Assembly (NCBI GenBank): GCA_003116875.1
Contig: BCKT01000003.1
Location: forward strand, 189,143-253,142
DNA from: Takashimella koratensis
Taxonomy: Eukaryota; Basidiomycota; Tremellomycetes; Trichosporonales; Tetragoniomycetaceae
Length of the DNA stretch: 64,000 bases
Reading direction: 5' to 3'
The stretch's first letter is position 1. Each line of letters starts with the position of its first letter. Shown piece after piece: positions 53,543-64,000 of the stretch. The notes under the pieces were generated by a model that was given only the letters and a program-made list of their open reading frames with translations, did not search any database and had not been told where the DNA came from. The translations under genes were made by a program, and so were the position numbers.

Positions 53543-55532
53543 ATGACGCGACCGGCACTCGCGGACGACCTCCGCATTCACATGTGAGTGTCCCCAGCTT
53601 CAAGATATGAGGAAGTGATCGGGTGCAGATGGTGAGATGTAAGAGACAAAGTTGAGCTGATGACGACTGCAGCATTGGAGCAGGGTGAGTATCGATACGT
53701 AGTTACGGGCCCAGGCTGTTCTTGCCTTTCGAAAACTCTACCGAACAACCATACGTGATCTGGAACTGACCGCTGTCCATCTTTTTTGTTCTACAGGATG
53801 GGTGGGATGGGATCAGCCCTCGCTCTCGCTCGTCAGGGATTCACCAACATTCACGTTTGGGAATCCGCCCAGGAAATCGGTGAAGTCGGGGCAGGAATCA
53901 ATATCACACCGAATTTATCGAGAATTCTAGATAAATGGGGGGTCTTGCATATTGCCGAAAACGAGGCGGTAGCTCTCAAGTCTGCCAGCGTTTTGAGTGA
54001 GTACTGCTTAGAAGGGAAAGGATGGGGGAGAGAGGTATAGAAGAGAAGGAGGAGAACCCGAGCTGATTGAGATCAGAATGCGCGACGGATGAGACCCTTA
54101 CGAGCGTGGATTTTGGGTACATTGAGAAGGAATTTGGTTGGCCATTTTTCGTAAGTCACGGCCACAGAGGAGGAGCGGTTTGATGTGAAGGATGAAGAGG
54201 CTGATATGATCCAGGTCGTACACCGCTCTGCGCTGCAAAAGAGCCTAGTGACCGGCGCTATGGAGACGGGCGTCGTCAAGCTTCACCTGAACAAGCTTGT
54301 CGACGAATACGACTTTGAGAATACTCGATTCAAGGTATCCACTCGAAAGCGGTCTTCGACTTGCCCTGTTTCTCCATCTACTAATGGACACGGTGAGACC
54401 CCCGGGCAGAGGTCCAATGGGTACGCGACCAACGGGGCCAACGGCGTCAATGGGGACCACAGCGACGGACACGCCACCAACCCCGACGCCGACGGCTGGA
54501 TCGAGGCTGACGTCATTCTCGCCGCGGACGGAGTCAAGAGCAAAGCCCGAGGCGCGATGCTCGGCAGACGCGGAGAGACAGACAGTGTGGTCGACACTGG
54601 TCAGGCCGCGTACCGGATCATGGTTAAGCGCGAGATGATCAATGAGGATCCGGAACTGTTACCGTTCTTCGAAGGGTCACATTCGTATCGCTGGATCGGG
54701 GAGAAGAGACATATCATTGTGAGTCGTGAGCAAAACCACACATGGAGATTTTGATTGAGGCGTTGACATATGACTCGTGGATGTAGGCGTACCCGATCGC
54801 GTCACATGGGCTGTTCAACATGTCCACCGCTCATCCTGATCGAAACTTTGTTCAAGCGGATACATGGACAGCGACAGGGAGCAAATCCGAGATGCTTTCC
54901 GTCTTCCACGATTTTTGCCCTCGAGTTCAGAAACTCCTAGCTCTAGTGCCTGAGGGTGATGTGCTCGAGTGGAAGTTGAGGGTACACGAGCCGTTGAGTC
55001 ACTGGGTGGATAATAATGTTGCGCTCATTGGAGACGCGTGTCATCCGACTCTTCCGCACTTGGCTCAAGGTGCTGCGCAGGCAGTCGAAGACGCGGCGGT
55101 ACTGGGGGTGGTTTTGGGGAAGATCAAGGATAAAGCGGAGATCAACAAGGCGCTGCAGGTGTACCAGGTGAGTACAGGCGGTATGGGAATGGAAAGGTGA
55201 GCTCGTGCTTGATATTGACTCCATAAAGGCATTGAGGAAACCACGCGCAGACTGGGCTGTAGTCACAGCTGCAGCAAACGGAAAGGGTCTACACCTGGCC
55301 GAAGGGAAAGACAAAGAAGCTCGGGACAGGATGTTCCGAGAGGCAGACAAGAAAGGCGGATCAAACCCGGACAAGGCAATTGATAAGTGAGTAGGAGAGG
55401 GGGGGGGGAGTCAGATAAAGATGGGAATGAGTTGACCTGACGATGGGTAGGGAGACACAGCATATTCTGTACGCTCACGATTGTGCCAAAGAAGCGGAGG
55501 AAAAGTTCGATTCAATCATGGCTAGTCTCTAA
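53543..55532 (+). CDS. FAD-dependent monooxygenase (salicylate-hydroxylase-like)
   Basis: Eight exons: 53543-53583, 53673-53684 (12 nt), 53797-53996, 54077-54150, 54215-54718, 54787-55167, 55229-55386, 55451-55532; 483 residues. Aromatic-ring hydroxylase of the PHBH class. FAD motif IIGAGMGGMGSALALARQGF (Gly16, Gly18 and Gly21) is assembled across three exons, the middle one only 12 nt. Then GEVGAGINITPN, the DG motif DVILAADGVKSKAR and the second FAD motif GDACHPTLPHLAQGAAQAVE. A Gly/Asn-rich insert (residues about 175-205) lies between the FAD strand and the DG motif. Uses NAD(P)H to hydroxylate an aromatic acid, substrate unknown. Confidence 0.88.
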
Positions 55533-56885
55533 GTGGTAGGAATCATGATAACGGCTAGGAATAGGGAGCTCGGTTGTGATTTGGAGGAGGGCAGTGTGAT
55601 GGCTGGTGTTGTGGTTAGTCGGTCTCATTGGGTATCGTTGTACGACTTTGAATCTGCTCTGGATAGGGTGAGAGGGCTCGCGTGCGAAGATCGCGTTCCA
55701 TCTATGCAAATTGTACGAGCACAGACCCTACAACAGGGTGTGGATGTTGGACGTTGGATGATGGATGAGGGTGGTAATAAGGATATATAGCCTGGTGGCA
55801 TACCTTTCGACACTGGTCCGTGCCGACTCAGAGGTCGCAAAGTTGCTCGACTCTTGTGCCCTAGTTTGGGCCCCAGCTCAGTCTCTCCCTTACGCCCTCA
55901 CACCAGGGGATCACCGGCGTGCACCCTTGCCCCCTTTCCCCCCATCACTCCGAGCACTCTCCATGTCTCTGCGAATACAATCCTTTAACCTGAATTTCAG
56001 GTGGGCGCCCTAACATCTTCGCCACTTCTCTATCCAACATCAACCTCCACCGTCCGCTCTCTCGCATCCTTTACCCGATTTAACCGGGTCACCTCACCAC
56101 AGAACAAAATCCCGGATGACGACTCTGTTCACCCAGGGCCGCAAGACATGACTTGGCGGTGTCTCCCAAACTAATCCCCACCCCGCATTTTTCCCGGCGG
56201 GCGGGCAATCGACTCTGCGGGAACCCCGCAAGTTCCCCTTCGATCCAAGACCCATCCTTTTGGTGTCCCCCCTTTGCACCCTGGGTTCAAACCCCTCCTT
56301 TGACCTCCGCAACCCCCACCGGGTCCTTTGATTACCCCGCAATCTATTTGTTGCCCGCACAGACCGCAGTCCGTCCCCACTCCCTCGGTCACTCGGTCCA
56401 CTCACGATCCAATCCAACCGGGTCAAATGTCACCATTCAACATTGCATCCACCATAGCTGACTCGCTGACGGGTGCGTAGACTCAAGGCAGGGAGACAGG
56501 GAGATACGAGGAGACACACCCCAGGCGAGTGAGCGCGATCACTACGATCCGGTAGAGATTGCAATCAGCAGCCGTACGTCGAAAAGCAGAGGATACCGAT
56601 GTCGCCGTTTGGAGCTGGTACCTTCTGTCGTGAAACGTCTTCAGGTTGGACTCGACAAGGTATATAGATACGAGATCTCGCCAGATCGTGGACCCCTCCT
56701 TCATAGCGAGAACAACCTTGCAACCCACCTCTTACCTCGTAACCCATTCTCATTACCCCGCGACATCTCCACTTCTCCACACCTCCAGCTCTTGTCTCTA
56801 CCCCTTCGTTGATTTGATTTTCACTTGTTCTCCTCGACACTCGTGGTCTCTTACTTCCCGCCCCACCACTACCACCTTGGCCACC
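55533..56885. other. 1.35-kb intergenic stretch
   Basis: Long spacer with C-rich segments around 55870-56340 and a TATATAGATA near 56660, about 225 bases before the transporter start. No gene recognised; open frames here have no motifs. Confidence 0.4.
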
Positions 56886-59018
56886 ATGCCATCCGCCCAC
56901 ACCGACATTGAAGGAGGCACCCACCGCTCTCTCGGTCTCCTCCGAGACGGTAAAGACCCTTCTCTCTCCCCAAACCATCCGATCAACTCCATCGGACCAT
57001 GGCGCAAGTTCCTCATCCTCTGCGTCCTCAGTTACAGTGGCTTCTTGGCAAACTTTAGGTATGTCGAGGCGAGGCATCACGGTGGCACCTTTCATCCACT
57101 CAATATTCAAGGTCGCTGACAACTACTTCCTACGCCTTGGTCCTTCTCCTCATCAATTGATCCTACGTCGTAAACCCTGTTCGACTCGTACTTGTTTAAC
57201 AGTGTGGCGATTATCCAAGTGGCTTTCGTGTGGGTCCCCTCATCTTGACTCACGCCCACTTTTCAAACAACTTCTTGTACTGATCATTGCTCTTCAGCCC
57301 ACTCGGCGCCGCGTTTGGTGTGTCCCCGGGACAGATCCCAAACACTATCGGTTATAACCTCCTCGGTATAGCTGTCGGTCCGCTATTCTGGAACCCGCTA
57401 TCCAAGGTTAGTCCTTCCCTTCGAGGGTATTACCACCCCCTCGTTTACCGCCTGTCACTTCCTTGCCCGCTGTAACTCTCACGCCAACTCGTCCGTCCTC
57501 ACCAGTGTTCCCTTTCCCTCACTCCTAACAAACCCACTAACACACATAGACCATCGGCCGTCGCCCCGTCTATCTCCTCGGCTCTTTCCTCTTCATCCCC
57601 TGCGTAATCTGGATGGCGCTCTCCAAATCCTACGTTGTCTTCTCCCTCGCCCGGGTTTTCGCAGGCCTCACCTCATCCTTCAGCCAGACCGTCCCACCCG
57701 CCACTGTTGCCGATATCTTCATCAAAGAGATCCGTGGTTCCAAGATGTCCATGTTCGGTGTCGCCGTCGTCATCGCCCCGGCCGTTGCCCCCGTTTTCTG
57801 TGGATTGATCGTCAACTCGACTTCGTGGCGAAACCTATTCTGGCTCGTCCTCGGTCTCGCGGGACTCCAACTTGTGCTCTTCTTCTTCATCGTCCCCGAG
57901 ACTCTATGGAACGAGGAGGAAAGTACCGAAGCGGATGTCGATATCTCTGTAGGGACTGGGAAGAACCAAGGTGTTCAGAACGAGGTCATGGGAATGGGTG
58001 AGGACAAGAATACTTCGGAACAGTATATCGAGAATTCGGCTCAGGTCGGGAACACAGCGGTTACGAAAAGAGGACACGTGGGGGCTGCTTGGATGCCATG
58101 GCAGAGACCCAAGGAATACCTCGTCATCTTCCTCTCCCCTATTCTCATGGTAAGTTGTGACCAGCGTCATCCTTAGCCAACATCCCCTGCACTCGTTTGG
58201 GCCAAACTGTTGCTAACTCGTCACAGCTCCGATACGTGGCAATCTCCATCCCATCAATCTACTACGGATCCGTCTTCGCCTGGTCGGTCGGAATCACCAT
58301 CGTCATGCCTCAGAAATTCGAAGCACCGCCATACAGCTTTGCCACTATTCCGTTAGGCGCAGCGTTCCTTGCCTTTGGGATCGGCGGTGTCCTTGGGAAG
58401 TGGTCGGGAGGTATTGTGGGAGATAAGACGGTCTCGTACTTTGAACGAAAGGCTGGGAATCGTCAACCTGAACATCGACTCTGGGCTTTGGTGAGTGAGG
58501 TCAAGGAGGAAATAGTGACAAAGTCGAGTCTGAGTCTGGGACAATGACAACATTGGCTAACACGAACACTGAAGATCCCGATCCTTCCATTCATGCTCGC
58601 TGGGTGCATCATTGTCGGCGTGACGGTTAAGAAAGAGCTTCACTGGATCGCCTACTTGATCGGCGGTGGTCTTTACTTTTTCTGTCTCTCCGCTGCCACC
58701 GGTATCCTCCAGACTGTAAGTGCTTCCTTCACACTGTTGACTGCCTATGCATGTATCTGACTATGACAGTACGTTCTCGAGAGCTACATCACTCGCTCTA
58801 TGGACACTCAAGCCGTCTTTGTCTTCTGGAAAGCCATGTGGGGGTTTGCGATCGCTTTCTTCGTTTACACCTGGGGAGTGGACCACGGCTTCCTTGAGGA
58901 ATATATCATCCAGGGGGTTCTGGCTTCGGGTGTAGGTTTGGTGCTGTGTTTGCTGTTTATCTGGAAAGGGTACGAAATTAGGAAATGGCAGGGGATGCCA
59001 GTGACTCCCAGGGCTTAA
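56886..59018 (+). CDS. MFS drug:H+ antiporter-like transporter (DHA1 type)
   Basis: Seven exons: 56886-57058, 57203-57229 (27 nt), 57298-57406, 57550-58149, 58227-58490, 58575-58715, 58770-59018; 520 residues. Signals: NSIGPWRKFLILCVLSYSGF in segment 1, SPGQIPNTIGYNLLGIAVGP, TIGRRPVYLLGSFLF (loop 2-3), ARVFAGLTSSFSQTVPPATV, and a central cytosolic loop of about 100 residues. The set fits fungal DHA1 carriers that export drugs, polyamines or metabolites. It follows the FAD monooxygenase on the same strand, so export or import of an aromatic compound is possible, but the 1.35-kb gap weakens the link. Confidence 0.85.
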
Positions 59019-59665
59019 GAAAGAAAGAGGGACAAGGGAGAAAGTGGTGGGAAGGTTAAAGGTGTAGGTGTGTGAGGCAAATGAATCGGTGCAAGGGATC
59101 ATGTCGAGGTTAGTCGTGCATAGGTTTCATCGTCGAGGGTATCTTGGTGGTAGTTTGTAGGTTTCAAGTAGGAGTCAAATAGGGAGTATCAAATCTGAAG
59201 TGTTCTTTTCGGGATCTGTTTTGTACTGTTCATCCGCGCACGGGAATATCAATGAAATGTCAAGTAGTATCTCATCTTAACTGGAATTTAGCTTTCCTAC
59301 TCACTCAAGCTGAGTTTACGTTCATGCAAGTGTCTACAGGATCAAAGTAAAGAGATCCGAGTCGGACTCGAGTCGACACAGGCGAACACTGCCACCGGAC
59401 ATGATGCTGGAAGTACTACCTGTTGTCCCTGTTGATTATAAACGGCGGCCCTTGGGTAAGCCGGAATACGGTTAACCTTCCAACCTCGCAACCTCCTCAT
59501 CCTCATCCTTGCCACCACTACCACCTGCACCGCCGCTGCCGCCGCCGCCGCCGCTGCCAGTATCGCCTCCCAGCGTGGGCTCAAAACCTGTCCGTCCGCG
59601 TGGTGACTCTTGGCCGCTATCTACCCACTCCTCGCGCTCAGTCCAATCTCCACTCTCCCGGGGCG
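59019..59665. other. intergenic spacer
   Basis: About 650 bases; the last part (59480-59640) is built of short CC-A/CCG and CCT units and gives long but meaningless open frames on both strands. Confidence 0.4.
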
Positions 59666-61375
59666 ATGTCGCTCCCACCACAGACCCCTCCGCTCACTCT
59701 GACCCATCTATCCTCCGATTCCCCTCCCTCTCCTCTCTCCCCACTCCTCGCCACACCCCCTTCCCACCCCCTGCACACGACCAAGATCTCATCCGAGGCC
59801 AGTCTCAGTCTCGACCGTTTCGCATCACCCACGAAAAGTAGCTTGGCGAGATCGAAGCAGAAAAACCTGGCTCAACCGGTTCAAGTCAAGCAAGATGGGC
59901 GGAACAAGGTTCCATCGGTGACGAATCAGGAACAGGGTTCCAACACAGGTTCTGCGACTTACTCAGCCCGCAGGACGATGGGAGTAGGCGCGGAGGGGTT
60001 GACGGCCGCGACGACAACGGTAGTGAGGACGCCGACTAAATCGATGGCCATCTCGAGCGTGATGGCACCGACTGTTACCTCACGAGCGCGGTCCACCCCC
60101 CGCTCATCTCTCCTCGACCATTCCGTTCCTCATCCCGCCCCTACTCCTCTCTTTCCAAGGTCTCACAAAAATCTCGTACCCATTCGCGCCCGTCAAACCC
60201 CACCAGCGCCCCGTATCTCTCCTCCAGCCGATATCATCCTTCTCGTCGCTTCTCACCTCGCATCCACAAGTCAATCCCGTACCCTCGCTGCACTCGCATC
60301 CACTTCGTCGAGTACCTACGTCCTCCTCAAATCTATCCTCTACCGCCGCGTCTCGCTCTCGGCTTCAGGCGTGCACGTCCTTTTCGGTGGGCTGCAGAGC
60401 GACCCGCTGACAGGAACGACTCGGATGGTGCTTGATAACCTGGAGAAGAACTACGATAGCGCCTACCGAAGTCGATTGTTGTTTCTACCCGGTAACGCAC
60501 TGATACGGCGGCTGCACAACCTTACACTAATCGTTCATCTCGAGTTTCGTAATATCTGCTCGTTTGATGAAACCGCTCCGCTTGCGAACCTCCCGCTTCC
60601 GAAAGACTACAAGGTAGCAAGTTACCGACTTCTTCCCAACGTCAAGTCACTCAGCTTCAGAGCCCCGGCACTGAGAGTCCTCCGGTGTCACGGACGCCAG
60701 GATATCTGCTTGGTCCTGGCGGCAAAGCGACAAAGGTACTCTGACTTCATCCGAGCCCTCGCACGGCATTGCGACCCCGAACACCTCTGTTTGGACGACC
60801 CGTTCCCTTCGTATGTCGCACTCAACGGGAGCTACAACCATGCGATGGCTAGAGACGATTCAGACCTCTACCCGCATGTCATTGAACAGATCGCTCGGCT
60901 GTGGTACCTCAAAAAACCTCGATCTTCTCTCAAATCAATCGGCTATCACGGGATCTCGACGCAATACATCTCTCTCGTCAAAGTCGGGATCGAGCAATCG
61001 ATTAGTTTCTCCTGGCGAGCAATCCGGACAAGCTGGTGGCAGTTCCATAACGCGCAGACATGGGTGAACAGGAACATGGAATGCGCGTCATGTGTTGCGG
61101 TCTCGATGATGATCAGGTACCTCGAATCGTATATCAAACACCTTCAAGCAGACAAGGACGGGACACCGGTGGTCAAATGGTTTCCACACACCGATAAGGG
61201 GCCAGGAAAGTGTAGTCGGAAGGATGTGTACAGGGTACTGCAAGAGGCGATAGAGAGACCAGCGGCAGAGGAGGGTCAGGTCACTCCAGTTGAGAAGATT
61301 GTCAAATTTGTTCCGACTAAAGAATGCTGCAGGGCTTGTACCCGTGAGTATTGCGACCAGGCGAAAAGGGAATAG
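59666..61375 (+). CDS. F-box-like protein with disordered N-terminus
   Basis: Single exon, 569 residues from the first in-frame ATG (MSLPPQTPPLTLTHL). Residues 1-180 are Ser/Pro/Thr-rich and probably disordered. A short helical motif at about 190-230, ADIILLVASHLASTSQSR then TLAALASTSSSTYVLLKSIL, has the Leu/Ile/Val pattern of an F-box (Skp1-binding) in fungal proteins. The rest contains no obvious leucine-rich or WD repeats; several Cys near the end (CCRACTREYC) could bind metal. A role as substrate adaptor of an SCF ubiquitin ligase is possible but weakly supported. Intronless, unlike most neighbours. Confidence 0.68.
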   Translation: MSLPPQTPPLTLTHLSSDSPPSPLSPLLATPPSHPLHTTKISSEASLSLDRFASPTKSSLARSKQKNLAQPVQVKQDGRNKVPSVTNQEQGSNTGSATYSARRTMGVGAEGLTAATTTVVRTPTKSMAISSVMAPTVTSRARSTPRSSLLDHSVPHPAPTPLFPRSHKNLVPIRARQTPPAPRISPPADIILLVASHLASTSQSRTLAALASTSSSTYVLLKSILYRRVSLSASGVHVLFGGLQSDPLTGTTRMVLDNLEKNYDSAYRSRLLFLPGNALIRRLHNLTLIVHLEFRNICSFDETAPLANLPLPKDYKVASYRLLPNVKSLSFRAPALRVLRCHGRQDICLVLAAKRQRYSDFIRALARHCDPEHLCLDDPFPSYVALNGSYNHAMARDDSDLYPHVIEQIARLWYLKKPRSSLKSIGYHGISTQYISLVKVGIEQSISFSWRAIRTSWWQFHNAQTWVNRNMECASCVAVSMMIRYLESYIKHLQADKDGTPVVKWFPHTDKGPGKCSRKDVYRVLQEAIERPAAEEGQVTPVEKIVKFVPTKECCRACTREYCDQAKRE

Positions 61376-61831
61376 AGCTGATTGTTCGGCCGCTTGTCGC
61401 GCGTTGTGCAGGTGATATATGACTGGACGCTCTCGACGCAAAGACGAGCGTCATCTAGGTCATCGACTACACTCGTTCATCAAGACGCCTTGGCCGATGT
61501 CTCACTCTGGCCTATCTCTCCATTTCTCTCAACACCCTGGTCATGATCTCACATCTTCAATCCCAAATCGCTGTGCCATCTCAGCGTGTCAGCTTGTGAT
61601 CCCTCTCCCGTGTATCCTCTTCCCCGACGCTCATCACGGCTCTTCACGGTCGATGAATCGTACCACGCCTTTCAAACTTTTTAGCCCCAATCCCTCCCTG
61701 CTTATTGGTATCACCATTTCATTTGTGTTCATAGCAACTGTATTTCTATGTACAATACTGATTTCCACCAAGTTTAGGTAGTGCCGTGCACTCTCCAATG
61801 TATGTTCTTAACGATGTCGTTGGTTCCCCTT
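61376..61831. other. convergent 3' intergenic stretch
   Basis: About 455 bases between two stop codons. No gene or repeat recognised. Confidence 0.4.
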
Positions 61832-62933
61832 CTAGTTTTTGACGTGACGGTCCATAAAGTCGAGGCAAGCGACGACGCACTCGTTCCACCCTTCCACGTC
61901 GGGACCCTACCAGAGTCAGCTCCGTGTACCTCAACCTGTCCAACAACCCATGACTCACCGTGAATCGCTTGTCAAATACATGATCCTGGCCCGCCTCGTA
62001 GTACTCGGCGACATCGACCCCCATCTCCCTAAGCTTCTGCGCCATCTTCCTCGGGTGGGCAACAGGAACCGTTGGGTCCGCCTCGCCATGGATAAAGTAC
62101 GTAGGCGGGTAAGTCGTCTTCCCGTCCAACAAGTGATACGATGACCATGCCTTTGCGTACTCGATAAATTCCTCTTCCGACTTGAATCGCTCCGAATGAA
62201 GAGCGGACCTCACCCAGCCTGATTTGGCGTAGAGAGCGACTCGGCAATCGAGCTGTAACCATTTCTTATCGGTCATTTCAAAGTCAGGTCGACTAAACTC
62301 TTTGCGCATCCCGTCGATACCTAGCGTCTCGAACGCCGCGCCTTGGGGGACCTCGACCACGGCGTGGGACAGGTCGCGGTCAGCCACAGCGGCTTCGACG
62401 ACTTCGGGTGCGAATTTGCCGGAGAAAGGAATGATTCGACCGACGTTGTCGTATTGCTTATCGGCGAGATCTACGAGTCCGTGGTCGTCGATTACCGCGC
62501 GAGGAGATGGGTTGGTAAGTTTATGACCAAGCAGAGTGGAGATGCAACCGCCAGCAGAGTCGCCGCCGACAATGTATCGATTGATATCGACGTTACCTGC
62601 ACCGAGAAGGAGAGGGAGGTTTGCGCGACACCAGTCCCTTGCATCCGTTGCGTCCTCAATCATGTGTTCGATATTCGCGACGGGAGTCAATCGGTAGTCG
62701 GCGGAAACGACGTGGTAGCCTCTGCTAGTGAAAGCAGGGACGACCCAGCTGATGACGTCGGTGAAGAGGCCAAAGACGTATGCGCCTCCGTGCGTCCAAA
62801 GGACATAAGGAGCAGGAGTAAGGGAAGTGGTGGTGGCTGGCCAGACGCGAAGGGAGATCGAGACTCCGTGCTTGGTAGCGAAGACGTGGTCGCTATGCGG
62901 AGGCCAGGATTGGATCGTCGACGAGTGCGCCAT
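61832..62933 (-). CDS. alpha/beta hydrolase (hormone-sensitive-lipase-like family), second copy
   Basis: Exons 62933-61959 and 61906-61832; 349 residues. Start at MAHSSTIQSWPPHSDHVF; an upstream in-frame extension has no ATG-supported homology. Signals: oxyanion LWTHGGAYVFG, VVSADYRLTPVA, elbow IVGGDSAGGCIS, acid region FIHGEADPTVPV and His in YEAGQDHVFD, with EGWNECVVACLDFMDRHVK in the last exon. It shares its N-terminus, catalytic layout and final intron with the gene at 40667-41873, so the two are paralogues; this one has lost or never had the other gene's first intron. Esterase, lipase or amidase activity expected, substrate unknown. Confidence 0.87.
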
Positions 62934-63946
62934 GGTGAGTGAGCTGAGGGTGGATTTGGGGGATGGGGTGGATGAAGGAGCTAGAGAATGAGAGATGGGA
63001 TGAGAGATGGACGAGGAGGGGAACAAAGGAGAGACAAAAGAGAGGATGTGATTGATGGTCCCGGGCCGGCTGTTGACGTTCGGACTAATTATCTTATCGT
63101 CGCCGTCGCCCCTCGATGGGTTCCCCCCTAGGTCTTGGTATTGCTCCTCGTCTCATCTGCTACTACCTCCACCTCCACCTCCACCTTCACTCTTCTCTGC
63201 GTATCCCGCACAAACTGCGTCTCGCATGCGTGATCTACAGTGCTCGGTAAGAGCAAGTCTACCGTTGTACACGACTCTCGGCGTAGGTTCTCATTCGCTC
63301 TCGCCGTTGTATAGCCTAATTTTCCGCCGTCGGCGAGGTGGATGCCCTTAGCCTTGGATTTGGGTCCTGTGGGGTCTCCGACGGCAGCCGCGGCTCGCAG
63401 AACGGCAGGGAGACAGCTGCTATGTACAAGACGGCAATGACAGGGTGCACGAGCGGCAATGCGCAGACCAGAATTGTGAGGTGTAAATCCCACGGATGCG
63501 GATGGTGTATGCGGCTCACAGCGTTGGCGATATTCGGCTGGGATAGTATCAACATCCTGCCTTTCAACTCTTTAGCAAGCAGACAAACGAGTCTTTGGAG
63601 GAACCAGGTTGACCCAAATCTGCCGAGGCACATGCATGTGAATGTCAACAACAACTCCCTGGATCTGGTAATGATTGTATGTGTACACCTCTCCTACAGA
63701 CAACGACGCCCAGTGATCGTTGGTGACTGCCCACGGAGATCAGGACCCGCCCAAACCAATCACGACAAAATCGCGTCTACCTCTGACACCACCACTTCCC
63801 TCACTTTCTGTCCTATCCGACCACAAGCTTCACACTTCCCACTTCTCTGATACTTTATCTTCTGAAATACTTCTCGCAACCTATCTTCTCCGAATCCTTC
63901 TCTGGCCGGCAGATCCCTCCTTACACCGACTACCACGCTCTCAGAG
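62934..63946. other. 1-kb divergent intergenic stretch
   Basis: Between the hydrolase start (minus) and a possible start at the window edge (plus). CT-rich with CTCCAC repeats near 63165-63190. Open frames on both strands here show no motifs or consistent splice sites. Confidence 0.4.
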
Positions 63947-64000
63947 ATGAGTGCGTCAACCTCATCGACACCTACGCCGGTCCCATCGTCGTCGTCCCTG
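63947..64000 (+). CDS. possible start of a gene cut by the window edge
   Basis: ATG at 63947 opens 18 codons (MSASTSSTPTPVPSSSSL) to the last base, preceded by a pyrimidine-rich leader as in other genes here. A Ser/Thr/Pro-rich N-terminus says nothing about function. Could be chance. Confidence 0.3.
   Translation, partial: MSASTSSTPTPVPSSSSL

Noticed and set aside
59423..59665. N-terminal extension of the F-box-like protein
   Set aside because: No in-frame ATG before 59666; the extension is translated low-complexity CC-rich DNA.
63128..63850. Overlapping open frames on both strands near the right edge
   Set aside because: No motif, no splice-consistent continuation and compositionally biased sequence.
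1..64000. Search by eye for tRNA, rRNA, CRISPR arrays, transposon ends and long repeats
   Set aside because: None seen. Weak or diverged elements would escape reading by eye; tRNAscan-SE and a repeat search would settle it.

Overview
The window is nuclear DNA of a filamentous-fungus-like or yeast-like eukaryote, most probably a basidiomycetous yeast of the Tremellomycetes (Trichosporon relatives are a good guess, but this is inference). Evidence: nearly every gene is cut by several short introns (about 41-130 nt) with GTRNGT donors, CTRAY-like branch points and YAG acceptors; regulators are Zn2Cys6 and C2H2 fungal types; transporters are fungal Dal5-type, sugar and DHA1 major facilitator proteins. 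Exon coordinates below were built by hand from splice signals and checked so that each coding sequence sums to a whole number of codons.

Layout. (a) 1-6.3 kb: a tandem family of aminoglycoside-phosphotransferase-like (APH) genes interleaved with a small Cys/His-rich gene. A two-gene convergent module is present twice; the first copy (1296-3421) looks decayed, the second (4136-6312) intact. (b) 7.3-23.4 kb: a compact set that reads as a hydantoin-utilisation cluster: Dal5-type transporter, D-hydantoinase/dihydropyrimidinase, class II aldolase-like protein, Asp/Glu/hydantoin racemase, Zn2Cys6 regulator, D-amino-acid oxidase, N-carbamoyl-D-amino-acid amidohydrolase and a 2-oxoglutarate dioxygenase. 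Together the core enzymes would take a racemic 5-substituted hydantoin through N-carbamoyl-D-amino acid and D-amino acid to the 2-oxo acid plus ammonia. (c) 23.6-24.2 kb: two gene relics, the last exon of a paralogue of the cluster regulator and part of the last exon of a paralogue of the cluster transporter. (d) 24.3-37.3 kb: a carbon-metabolism-like block with a Dal5-type transporter, DapA-family aldolase, Zn2Cys6 regulator, YCII protein, UDP-glycosyltransferase, sugar transporter and transaldolase-family protein. (e) 37.5-50.5 kb: a C2H2 + Zn2Cys6 regulator, an alpha/beta hydrolase, another Dal5-type transporter, a mitochondrial FAH-family hydrolase divergent from a small unknown mitochondrial protein, and a large Zn2Cys6 regulator. 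(f) 51-64 kb: DUF3500 protein, FAD monooxygenase, DHA1 transporter, F-box-like protein, a second alpha/beta hydrolase, and the first codons of a further gene.

The most interesting unit is region (b): a eukaryotic, intron-bearing counterpart of the bacterial hydantoinase process (racemase, hydantoinase, D-carbamoylase) physically linked to D-amino-acid oxidase, uptake and its own regulator, with degraded pieces of what seems to be a second copy next to it. No tRNA, rRNA, CRISPR array or transposable element was recognised.
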